From: Pseudomonas nabeulensis
Lineage (GTDB): Bacteria > Pseudomonadota > Gammaproteobacteria > Pseudomonadales > Pseudomonadaceae
Direction of reading: 5' to 3'
DNA length: 53,728 bases
Assembly: GCF_004682045.1 (NCBI RefSeq)
Contig: NZ_QUZT01000049.1
Span: 1-53,728, forward strand
Positions 19,530-26,710 of the stretch are shown in pieces. The position numbers and the translations under genes are program-made. Within the stretch, counting starts at the first letter, position 1. The number at the start of each line of letters is the position of its first letter. The notes beneath the pieces were generated by a model. That model was not told where the DNA came from, did no database searches, and saw only the letters and a program-made list of their open reading frames with translations.

Positions 19530-20282
19530 TCAACCGGCAATCAGTTGCCGCGCCACGCCATTGCGCCAGCGCGCCAGGTGCTCGTCGGCGTAGCGGCGGA
19601 TACAGCGCAGCACCGCGCTTTCGTGCTGTACGAGGAAGAAGTGGTGGCCATCGAAGAGGTCCAGGGAGAAGCCGCTGGCGGCGTCGGTCTGCCAGTCGAG
19701 CAACTGGTCGGCGCGCACCGAATCCTGTTTGCCGCCAAACACGTGGATCGGCATGCGCAACGGCTCGCGCTGGCCATAGGTGAAGCTGCCGCACAGCAGG
19801 AAATCGGCGCGTAGGATCGGCAGCATCAACGCCATCAGCTCGGGGTTGGCCAGGGCCTCTTCGGCGGTGCCTTGCAGCTCGCGCAGGCGGGCGATCAGTT
19901 GCTCATCGGTCTTTTCGATGGCGTACTCACTGACATCGCGATGGGCTGGGCCGGCCGTGCCGGAGGCAAACAGCGCCAAGGGCGCAGGCACATTGCGTGC
20001 GTTCAGTGCGTGCGCCAGTTCGAACGCCAGCAAGCCGCCCAAGCTATGGCCGAACAAGGCATAAGGAGCGCTCAGGTCGTGGCTGATTTCGTCGGCCAAT
20101 TGCGCAGCCAAGGTCTTGATGTCGCGCTGCAAGGGCTCATCCATGCGCATCCCGCGCCCTGGCAGCTCCAATGGGCACACCTGCAACCAGGCCGGCAGCG
20201 CTCGGCGCCAGCGCGCATACACCATGGCACTGGCGCCTGAATAAGGCAGGCAAAACAGACGCAATCGAGTCGGCGCGCTCAT
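19530..20282 (-). CDS. pvdG: Type II thioesterase, PvdG-like
   Basis: Stand-alone alpha/beta-hydrolase thioesterase of 250 residues, the type that removes wrong or stalled groups from NRPS carrier domains. The nucleophile elbow is GHSLGG (Ser80), with Asp187 (GGKQD) and a histidine in DGHHFF (213/214) completing the triad. GGAG lies 10 bases before the ATG. It is directly upstream of pvdL in the same direction, as pvdG is in P. aeruginosa, so the two are probably co-transcribed from the 20.3-20.4 kb region. Confidence 0.9.
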   Translation of the reverse strand: MSAPTRLRLFCLPYSGASAMVYARWRRALPAWLQVCPLELPGRGMRMDEPLQRDIKTLAAQLADEISHDLSAPYALFGHSLGGLLAFELAHALNARNVPAPLALFASGTAGPAHRDVSEYAIEKTDEQLIARLRELQGTAEEALANPELMALMLPILRADFLLCGSFTYGQREPLRMPIHVFGGKQDSVRADQLLDWQTDAASGFSLDLFDGHHFFLVQHESAVLRCIRRYADEHLARWRNGVARQLIAG

Positions 20283-20393
20283 AGCACGAAGACTCCAGAC
20301 TGAAACACGCTATCTGCACGATAGAAACCCATCTCGCTCTCCTGCGGGTGCTGGTCCTAGGCCGTTTCACTAACGAACCTGTCACCCATGAGA

Positions 20394-20417
20394 ACGGACG
20401 GCAGCGGCAAATAATTA
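20394..20417 (-). promoter_or_regulatory. Possible PvdS-dependent promoter of pvdG-pvdL
   Basis: On the minus strand TAATT (20413-20417), 16 bases, then CGT (20394-20396). The iron-starvation consensus is TAAAT-N16/17-CGT, so the -35 has one mismatch. It lies about 110 bases before the pvdG start. No better match was seen in this spacer. Confidence 0.4.
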
Positions 20418-20485
20418 GTCGCCGGGGACGAGCGAGACGTGGCTCACACCTTTCAGAAAGCCATAAGATTAGTTCGTCTTCTCAT

Positions 20486-20514
20486 TTGACAATCATTATC
20501 ATTAAGCCTAATTT
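20486..20514 (+). promoter_or_regulatory. pvdS promoter overlapped by a Fur box
   Basis: TTGACA (20486-20491), 17 bases, TAATTT (20509-20514) is a near-consensus sigma-70 promoter. The stretch 20488-20506 (GACAATCATTATCATTAAG) matches the 19-base Fur consensus at 14 positions and covers most of the spacer, so iron-loaded Fur would block RNA polymerase. This is the expected iron control of pvdS. Confidence 0.82.
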
Positions 20515-20584
20515 GTTGCCCGATGTGTAGGAGGCCTCAGCAAGGACGCCCTCCCCTAACCTATTTGGCAACAAGGTGAATTCC

Positions 20585-21136
20585 ATGACGGAACAAGTAT
20601 CCACAGGCAGGTGCGACTCACCGCTGCTCCAGGCATTTGTCGACAACCGACTGATCCTGGTGAAGATCGCAGCACGTATTACCGGCTGTCGCTCACGCGC
20701 CGAAGACGTGGTGCAAGACGCCTACTTCCGGCTGCAATCGGCACCGACGATCACCTCGTCGTTCAAGGCCCAGCTCAGCTACCTGTTCCAGATCGTGCGC
20801 AACCTGGCGATCGACCACTACCGCAAGCAGGCGCTGGAACTCAAATATTCGGGGACGGAAGAGGAAGGCTTGAATGTGGTCATCCACGGCGCTTCACCGG
20901 AAACCTCCCACATCAACTTCAACACCCTGGAAAACATCGCCGATGCGCTGACGGAGTTGCCGCAGCGCACCCGTTACGCGTTCGAGATGTACCGCCTGCA
21001 TGGCGTGCCGCAGAAGGACATCGCCAAGGAACTGGGTGTGTCGCCGACGCTGGTGAACTTCATGATTCGCGATGCGCTGGTGCATTGCCGCAAGGTGTCG
21101 GGCAGCCATAGCGATACGTTCGCGCGGCGAGTGTGA
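20585..21136 (+). CDS. pvdS: Iron-starvation sigma factor PvdS
   Basis: ECF sigma factor of 183 residues that directs RNA polymerase to pyoverdine genes. Region 2 includes ITGCRSRAEDVVQDAYF and LFQIVRNLAIDHYRKQA. Region 4 contains ELPQRTRYAFEMYRLHG and the helix-turn-helix VPQKDIAKELGVSPTLV. The sequence is nearly the same as PvdS of P. aeruginosa as I recall it. ATG at 20585 (AAGG 8 bases upstream) is chosen over an in-frame GTG at 20576, which lies inside that ribosome-binding site. It diverges from pvdG-pvdL and converges with pvdY. Confidence 0.97.
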   Translation: MTEQVSTGRCDSPLLQAFVDNRLILVKIAARITGCRSRAEDVVQDAYFRLQSAPTITSSFKAQLSYLFQIVRNLAIDHYRKQALELKYSGTEEEGLNVVIHGASPETSHINFNTLENIADALTELPQRTRYAFEMYRLHGVPQKDIAKELGVSPTLVNFMIRDALVHCRKVSGSHSDTFARRV

Positions 21137-21154
21137 AAGACATACAGCCCTTGC

Positions 21155-21282
21155 AGTGAGCGGGCTTGCCCCGCGCTGGGTGGCGAAGCCGCCCTAATAA
21201 GACCGCCGCGGTGTATCAGTAAGACCGGGGTGCCTGGTTTTGGGGCGGCTTCGCCACCCAGCGCGGGGCAAGCCCGCTCACT
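21155..21282. repeat. REP pair, second family, between pvdS and pvdY
   Basis: Two inverted arms (about 21155-21196 and 21242-21282) built on AGTGAGCGGGCTTGCCCCGC and GGCGAAGCCGCC. The same family recurs at 34141-34270. It sits between convergent gene ends. Confidence 0.85.
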
Positions 21283-21300
21283 ACAAAGAGCGTCCTGGCT

Positions 21301-22314
21301 TTAGACCAGCCCACACCGGTCAAAAAACCGCTCACGCCCCAGAATCATCAGCGCCGCCCGCTTGTGCGGGAAATCAAACTCCTTCTCGCAGTGAAAGCAC
21401 TGGTTCTGCATATGCCCGATCATCTTCGCGTTATCCGCACGCGGTTCCGCCACCACGCGCTGGGTGCGCGGGTCATCCAGGAACAGGTAGTGCACCAACG
21501 CCGATAACCAGCTGGCGACTTTGTGCGGGCCGCGGTGATGTTCTTCGCCCACCAGCATGTGGATGCCACGGTCATAGTCGGCCGCGTCGTAGAACGGTGC
21601 GATGCGGTCTTCCTTGGCCCAGTAGGCTTCAAAATAGGCGAAGGGTTCGTCGTCAAAACAACCGATCAGCGTGAGGGTGTGAGGGTCGGCTTCCAGCTTG
21701 TCCAGGTATTCGCGGTGCTGTTCCAGGCTGCCGCTTTCCTGCCAGAAACTCGCTACCCGCGCGCTGTTCTGCCAGCGGTTGAAGCGCGCCAGGTCCACGT
21801 CGATCTCAACCGTACGCAGGGAAATCCACGCGCCCAGGCGCGCATCGAAACGCCGGTAAACCTCACCACGCGGCTTGGGCGCACGAGCCGGATGGCGCTT
21901 GCCATCGCTGATGACCATCTGCTGCGGGTAGCTGCCACTCACAGATTGCCCAAGCCACGGTTGGGGCAGTTGCCAGAACAGCGTGCGCTCGCAGTGAAAT
22001 TGCCCGGCCACCTCGGTGGCGACCAGCAGACCACTGCGCAAGGCGTCTTCGGCGGCATGTTCGAGGTGCCAGACCAGGCGCTGGCGCGTGGGCTCCTTGA
22101 CGAACAGCCAATAGCTGGCCGCCCATAAGGCACGCACTGGCGCGACGTGGTTGGCGTCCTGCAAATGCACGTGCAACACATCGCCCCGCTCAAGGCGCAA
22201 ACGCACCAGCGGCTGGCCTTCCAGGGTCAGGCTCAGGTGGGCGTCGGTTTCATCGGCATTCAAGGCAGGCCCGGCCGGCAACGGCAGGACCGAGAGGTCA
22301 TTCAGATTGGACAT
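21301..22314 (-). CDS. pvdY: Siderophore hydroxyornithine acyl/acetyltransferase, PvdY type
   Basis: GNAT-family protein of 337 residues in the IucB/RhbD/PvdYII group, which acylates N-hydroxylated lysine or ornithine to make hydroxamate ligands. The N-terminal half is specific to siderophore enzymes. The C-terminal GNAT part includes IGCFDDEPFAYFEAYWAKED, HMLVGEEHHRGP (acetyl-CoA loop region) and VVAEPRADNAKM. A PvdS-type promoter lies 40 bases upstream and the gene abuts pvdS, so a role in pyoverdine is well supported. Whether it makes acetyl- or formyl-hydroxyornithine is not settled by sequence; acetyl is the family norm, while formylation is usually done by PvdF. The ribosome-binding site is weak. 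Confidence 0.85.
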   Translation of the reverse strand: MSNLNDLSVLPLPAGPALNADETDAHLSLTLEGQPLVRLRLERGDVLHVHLQDANHVAPVRALWAASYWLFVKEPTRQRLVWHLEHAAEDALRSGLLVATEVAGQFHCERTLFWQLPQPWLGQSVSGSYPQQMVISDGKRHPARAPKPRGEVYRRFDARLGAWISLRTVEIDVDLARFNRWQNSARVASFWQESGSLEQHREYLDKLEADPHTLTLIGCFDDEPFAYFEAYWAKEDRIAPFYDAADYDRGIHMLVGEEHHRGPHKVASWLSALVHYLFLDDPRTQRVVAEPRADNAKMIGHMQNQCFHCEKEFDFPHKRAALMILGRERFFDRCGLV

Positions 22315-22353
22315 GGGAGGGGCTCACGATAATCGTCGACAGATGAAGAAGTG

Positions 22354-22377
22354 ACGTGAGCCGGGCGCGGAAATTTA
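22354..22377 (-). promoter_or_regulatory. PvdS-dependent promoter of pvdY
   Basis: On the minus strand TAAAT (22373-22377), 16 bases, CGT (22354-22356) is a perfect match to the iron-starvation box. It is 40 bases upstream of the pvdY start and six bases downstream of the neighbouring binding-protein stop. Confidence 0.85.
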
Positions 22378-22382
22378 GCCGA

Positions 22383-23171
22383 TCAGGGTGTGGGCATCAC
22401 ATCGATGCGATACGGTTCGAAGATTTTCAGCATCTCGCCATTTTCCCGCAGGTGCTTGAGCAAACCGGCAAACGCCTCGCCCGTGATCGGCGCCTTGGGC
22501 CGCAGTAATGCGTAGTGGTGATAGACCTGGTCGATGCGCTCCGACACCAGGAACTGCCCGGACATCTCAGCGTTGCGCACCATGAAATCACTCAGGTACG
22601 AACGGGTGATCAAGGCAATATCCGCCCGCCCCCGCGCCACCATCAACAAGTTGCTGTCATGGGAGTAGGTCAACGTGGCGTTGAAATGCTCGGCCATGTA
22701 CTTGGGGTCGGAGTTGAAGTGGGCAAAGGCGTAGTGATAACCGCTGAACACCGCCAGGCGCTTGCCCACGAGGTCGGCGAAATAGTCCTGGCTGCGTCCG
22801 GTCGCACGCTGGGCGACGAAAATTTCCGCGTCTTCCAGGCCCATGTCGACGCTGGTGTGGGGGATGTTCTGCCAGCCCCAGTCGGGGTTTTCGAAGATCG
22901 CCATGTCGACCCGGCCCTGTTCGAAATCCCTGAACCGGCGGGGAATCGAGGTCGGTACCAGCACAAATTGGTAGTCGGTTTGCGAGGCGTTGAGGGCTTC
23001 CACCAGTTGCGGCAACAGGCCGGTATCGGCGCCTTGTTCAGGCCGCACAGTGTAGGGCGGGAAGTGCGCCGCGCCGATGCGCACCAATTGCGCAGCCGAT
23101 GCCGGCATCCACCCCACGGTCCCCAGTGCCCATAAAGTCAGTCCTGTAGCCAGCCGCCATGGCGAAAACAT
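22383..23171 (-). CDS. Periplasmic substrate-binding protein, family 3 type
   Basis: Probable periplasmic solute-binding protein of the amino-acid ABC-transporter type (SBP_bac_3). From ATG at 23171 it has 262 residues with a signal peptide ending near PASA. Then come RIGAAHFPPYTV and GLLPQLVEALNA (ligand lobe start), FEQGRVDMAIFENPDW, GKRLAVFSGYHYAFAH and ARGRADIALITRSY. A TTG at 23234 would add 21 residues before the hydrophobic stretch; the ATG gives a more normal signal peptide, though its ribosome-binding site is weak. No permease or ATPase gene is adjacent, so it may act as an orphan. The ligand is unknown, and no link to pyoverdine is visible beyond position. Confidence 0.7.
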   Translation of the reverse strand: MFSPWRLATGLTLWALGTVGWMPASAAQLVRIGAAHFPPYTVRPEQGADTGLLPQLVEALNASQTDYQFVLVPTSIPRRFRDFEQGRVDMAIFENPDWGWQNIPHTSVDMGLEDAEIFVAQRATGRSQDYFADLVGKRLAVFSGYHYAFAHFNSDPKYMAEHFNATLTYSHDSNLLMVARGRADIALITRSYLSDFMVRNAEMSGQFLVSERIDQVYHHYALLRPKAPITGEAFAGLLKHLRENGEMLKIFEPYRIDVMPTP

Positions 23172-23264
23172 CAAGGCACACACCGTTGAAAAGGTTGATG
23201 GCAATAAGCTAGGCGTTTTCGTCGGGAGAGACAACTTTCCACCGTCAAATTAATAGCTTGCGCC

Positions 23265-23888
23265 TCAATCGGCCTTCAGCACCATCAGCAGGGCTTGTTC
23301 GGCCAGTTGCTCCAGCGTCAGGCTGCCCTCAGCGCGGAACCAGGTGGTGGTCCAGGACAGCGCCCCGGTGAGAAAACGCCGGGTGATAAACACATCGCCC
23401 TTGATGTAACCGGCGGCCTTGGCCTCCCCCAGCACCTGCAACCAGATCTGTTCATACACATCACGCAGCGCCAGCACGTGGGCCTGGCCTTCGGCCGACA
23501 GCGAGCGCCATTCATACACCAGCACCGCCATGGCCTCGCCGCTGCCACCCATGATCGACTGCAATTCGCAGCGAATCAGCGCCAGCACGCGCTCGCGCAC
23601 ATTCGTCGCTTCATCAAGGGAGGCGCGCATCATCGCGGTGTTGTAGTGGATGGTTTCCTCCATCACCGCGCGCAGGATCTCGTCCTTGCTCTTGAAGTGA
23701 TGAAAGATGCTGCCCGACTGGATACCCACGGCACTGGCCAGGTCGCGCACGGTGGTGCGTTCATAGCCCTTGTTGCGAAACAGATGAGCCGCGGTTTGCA
23801 GCAACTTGCCCCGGGCACTCTCGGGATCGGTCAATTGGCCACCGTCGACCATGGTGCGCATCACCCGCAGGGCGTTGTGCTCATCCAT
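23265..23888 (-). CDS. atuR: TetR-family repressor AtuR
   Basis: A 207-residue TetR regulator. The N-terminal helix-turn-helix (about 45-68) reads TTVRDLASAVGIQSGSIFHHF, followed by a helical ligand-binding domain. ATG at 23888 has AGGAG 6 bases upstream; an upstream in-frame extension to 24098 would run across the operators and is rejected. It diverges from atuA with two palindromic operators between them. By synteny it is AtuR, repressor of acyclic terpene utilisation genes, probably released by a terpenoid acyl-CoA. Confidence 0.87.
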   Translation of the reverse strand: MDEHNALRVMRTMVDGGQLTDPESARGKLLQTAAHLFRNKGYERTTVRDLASAVGIQSGSIFHHFKSKDEILRAVMEETIHYNTAMMRASLDEATNVRERVLALIRCELQSIMGGSGEAMAVLVYEWRSLSAEGQAHVLALRDVYEQIWLQVLGEAKAAGYIKGDVFITRRFLTGALSWTTTWFRAEGSLTLEQLAEQALLMVLKAD

Positions 23889-23946
23889 GCTGCTCTCCTC
23901 TACTTCTACGGACGTCTTGGCCGGCAATTTAGGCCGTGGCGCCTGA

Positions 23947-24006
23947 CCAAGCAAGCGCTTGGGCTGAAACTTGTGTCGAGAGTTTACAAACCAAGCGCTT
24001 GCTTGG
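23947..24006. promoter_or_regulatory. Paired AtuR operators
   Basis: CCAAGCAAGCGCTTGG at 23947-23962 and its exact inverse complement CCAAGCGCTTGCTTGG at 23991-24006, 44 bases apart. Each contains the palindrome CAAGCGCTTG (23952-23961 and 23992-24001). AtuR of P. aeruginosa is known to bind two inverted repeats in the same atuR-atuA spacer. The arrangement could repress both directions. Confidence 0.85.
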
Positions 24007-24012
24007 TAGTCT
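23983..24012 (+). promoter_or_regulatory. Probable atuA promoter
   Basis: TTTACA (23983-23988), 18 bases, TAGTCT (24007-24012). The second operator fills the spacer, so bound repressor would exclude polymerase. The -10 is weak, so this is a candidate only. Confidence 0.4.
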
Positions 24013-24042
24013 CGGCAACAGCCATCGGAGGAAGGATTTCTC

Positions 24043-25821
24043 ATGAGCAAGACGGTTCGTATCGGCTGCGCCAGCGCCTTCTGGGGCGACACCTGCACCG
24101 CCGCCGCCCAATTGGTGCACGGCGGCCAGTTGGATTACCTGGTGTTCGACTATTTGGCCGAAGTCACGATGTCGATCCTCGCCGGTGCGCGGATGAAAGA
24201 TCCCCAGGCCGGCTACGCCACGGATTTTGTCGAGGTGCTCACACCGCTGTTGGCCGAGATCCAGCGCCAGGGCATCCGCGTGATCAGCAACGCCGGGGGC
24301 ATCAACCCCCAAGCCTGTGCCGCCGCCCTGCAAGCGGCCTGCGACAAGGCGGCGATCCCGCTGAAAATCGCCGTGCTGCTGGGCGATGACCTGCAACCCC
24401 AGTTGAAAAAACGCCACGGCATCACCGATATGTTCAACGGCGCACCACTGCCGCCGATGTGTGTATCCGCCAACGCCTATCTCGGTGCACCAGGTATCGT
24501 CCAAGCGCTCGAGCTGGGTGCCGATATCGTCATCACCGGCCGCGTGGTAGACAGCGCCGTGGTCAGTGCCGCACTGGTGCATGAATTCAACTGGTCCTGG
24601 CAGGACTACGACCACCTCGCCCAGGCCGCATTGGCCGGGCATATCATCGAATGCGGCGCGCAGTGCACCGGAGGCAACTTCACCGATTGGCGTGACGTGC
24701 CGGACTATGAACACATCGGTTTTCCCATCGTTGAGGTCAGCGCCGACGGGCAGTTCACCGTGAACAAAGTCGACGGCAGTGGCGGGTTGATCAGTGAACT
24801 CAGCGTGGCCGAGCAACTGGTGTATGAGATCGGCGATCCACGTGCTTACCTGCTGCCGGATGTGATCTGCGATTTCAGCCAGGTCAAATTGCAGCAACAA
24901 GGCAAACACCAAGTGCGTCTGCACGGCGCCAAGGGCCTGCCGCCCACCGACCAATACAAGGTCAGCGCCACCTACCCGGATGGTTTTCGCTGTTCCGCCA
25001 GTTGCCTGATCGCCGGCATCGACGCGGTAGCCAAGGCCGAACGGGTCAGCCAGGCGATCATCAACAAGACCTCAGCGTTGTTCAGCCAGCGCGGCTGGGC
25101 GCCTTACACCGAGGTGAGTATCGAACTGCTGGGCAGCGAAGCCACCTATGGCGCCCACGCCCGGCGGCACGACTGCCGTGAAGTGGTGGTGAAGCTGGCC
25201 GTGCGGCACCCCAGCAAACAGGCATTGGTGCTGTTTGCCCGCGAGATCGCCCAGGCGGCGACCGGCATGGCGCCGGGGCTTACCGGCATCGTCGGTGGCC
25301 GGCCGACGGTGTATCCGCTGATTCGGTTGTTTTCATTCCTTGTCGATAAATCCGTGTGTGAACCGGTGATCGACTTCCAGGGCAAGCGCCACGCCTGCGC
25401 GTTGCCACCCGCCGACTCACTCGCAACACCCTGCGCGCCCATCGAGCCCCCCAAACCCCAAGGCCGTGCCAACGCCAGCGTGCCCTTGGTCAAGCTCGCC
25501 GTGGCGCGCTCCGGCGACAAGGGCAACCACAGCAATATCGGTGTGATCGCCCGCGCCCCTGAATACCTGCCGTGGATCGCCGAAGCACTGACACCCGAAG
25601 TGATCGTCGACTGGATGGGCCATGTCCTCGACCCACTCCACGGCCGCGTCGAACGCTGGTATTTGCCTGGCAGCCACAGCCTCAATTTCTTGCTGGAAAA
25701 CGCCCTGGGCGGCGGCGGTATCGCCAGCCTGCGCATCGACCCGCAAGGCAAGGCGTTCGCCCAGCAGTTGCTGGAAATCCCGATTGCCGTGCCGCAACAC
25801 ATCGCCGATCAATTCCAATAA
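24043..25821 (+). CDS. atuA: AtuA, DUF1446 protein of acyclic terpene catabolism
   Basis: A 592-residue protein of the AtuA family: an N-terminal DUF1446 domain (about 5-450, including NAGGINPQACAAAL and ITGRVVDSAVVSAALVHEF) and a smaller C-terminal domain (about 485-590) with ARSGDKGNHSNIGVIAR. A strong GGAGGAAGGA ribosome-binding site precedes the ATG. It is the first gene of the atu operon and is needed for terpene use in P. aeruginosa. Its reaction has not been assigned with confidence, and I see no recognisable catalytic motif. Confidence 0.88.
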   Translation: MSKTVRIGCASAFWGDTCTAAAQLVHGGQLDYLVFDYLAEVTMSILAGARMKDPQAGYATDFVEVLTPLLAEIQRQGIRVISNAGGINPQACAAALQAACDKAAIPLKIAVLLGDDLQPQLKKRHGITDMFNGAPLPPMCVSANAYLGAPGIVQALELGADIVITGRVVDSAVVSAALVHEFNWSWQDYDHLAQAALAGHIIECGAQCTGGNFTDWRDVPDYEHIGFPIVEVSADGQFTVNKVDGSGGLISELSVAEQLVYEIGDPRAYLLPDVICDFSQVKLQQQGKHQVRLHGAKGLPPTDQYKVSATYPDGFRCSASCLIAGIDAVAKAERVSQAIINKTSALFSQRGWAPYTEVSIELLGSEATYGAHARRHDCREVVVKLAVRHPSKQALVLFAREIAQAATGMAPGLTGIVGGRPTVYPLIRLFSFLVDKSVCEPVIDFQGKRHACALPPADSLATPCAPIEPPKPQGRANASVPLVKLAVARSGDKGNHSNIGVIARAPEYLPWIAEALTPEVIVDWMGHVLDPLHGRVERWYLPGSHSLNFLLENALGGGGIASLRIDPQGKAFAQQLLEIPIAVPQHIADQFQ

Positions 25822-25834
25822 AAGGAGCGTTGCC

Positions 25835-26707
25835 GTGGCCTTCGACTCGATCTTCAAAGCCGACCTGTTCCAGGGGCACACCGTGATTGTCACCGGCGGC
25901 GGCAGCGGTATTGGCCGCTGTACCGCCCATGAACTGGCAGCCCTCGGCGCCCGAGTGATCCTGGTGGGACGCAAACCGGAGAAACTGCAAAAGGTCGCGG
26001 CAGAGATTGCCGAAGATGGCGGCACCGCCCACTGGCAAGCCTGCGATATTCGCGATGAAGAGGCGGTGAAAACGCTGGTCGGCCAAATCCTCAACGACCA
26101 TGGGCCCATTCACGGTTTGGTGAACAACGCTGGCGGGCAATATCCATCGCCGCTGGCCGCCATCAATCAAAAGGGGTTTGAAACCGTACTGCGCACCAAC
26201 CTGGTGGGCGGTTTCCTGATGGCACGGGAAGTGTTCAACCAATCCATGAGCCAACACGGCGGCGCCATCGTCAATATGCTCGCCGACATGTGGGGCGGCA
26301 TGCCCGGCATGGGCCACTCGGGCGCGGCGCGCTCGGGGATGGACAACTTCACCAAGACCGCCGCCTTCGAATGGGGCTACGCCGGCGTGCGGGTCAACGC
26401 CGTGGCGCCGGGCTGGATTGCCTCCAGCGGCATGGACACTTACGAAGGCGCGTTCAAGGCGGTGATCCCCACATTGCGCGAGCATGTGCCGCTCAAGCGT
26501 ATCGGCACCGAGTCGGAAGTCAGCGCGGCCATCGTGTTTTTGCTCAGCCCCGCCGCCAGCTTTATCAGCGGCAGCACGTTGCGCATCGACGGCGCCGCCA
26601 GCCAGGGCAATCGTGCGTGGCCGTTGCACAAGGCGCAGCCGCCGAGCGAGCCGTTCAATGGTTTTCATCGGGCGTATGTGCCCGATGTGCTCAAGGCGGA
26701 GCAGTGA
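25835..26707 (+). CDS. atuB: AtuB, short-chain dehydrogenase/reductase
   Basis: A 290-residue SDR with the Rossmann motif TGGGSGIG (near residue 20) and the NNAGG motif. The usual Y-x-x-x-K catalytic pair is missing: the expected place reads HSGAARSGMDNFTK, as in peroxisomal trans-2-enoyl-CoA reductase-like SDRs. This suggests an enoyl-CoA substrate rather than an alcohol. GTG start at 25835 with AAGGAG upstream; a much longer upstream frame lies inside atuA and is rejected. The gene is 13 bases after atuA and 3 before atuC. AtuB was proposed to act on citronellol/citronellal or a CoA intermediate; the exact step is open. Confidence 0.83.
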   Translation: MAFDSIFKADLFQGHTVIVTGGGSGIGRCTAHELAALGARVILVGRKPEKLQKVAAEIAEDGGTAHWQACDIRDEEAVKTLVGQILNDHGPIHGLVNNAGGQYPSPLAAINQKGFETVLRTNLVGGFLMAREVFNQSMSQHGGAIVNMLADMWGGMPGMGHSGAARSGMDNFTKTAAFEWGYAGVRVNAVAPGWIASSGMDTYEGAFKAVIPTLREHVPLKRIGTESEVSAAIVFLLSPAASFISGSTLRIDGAASQGNRAWPLHKAQPPSEPFNGFHRAYVPDVLKAEQ

Positions 26708-26710
26708 CCC

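Larger units (their letters stand above)
20283..20584. other. Divergent pvdG/pvdS regulatory region
   Basis: About 300 bases without a gene. The pvdS half holds a sigma-70-like promoter with an overlapping Fur-box-like sequence. The pvdG half holds an imperfect PvdS-type promoter. No other open frame in it looks real. Confidence 0.8.
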
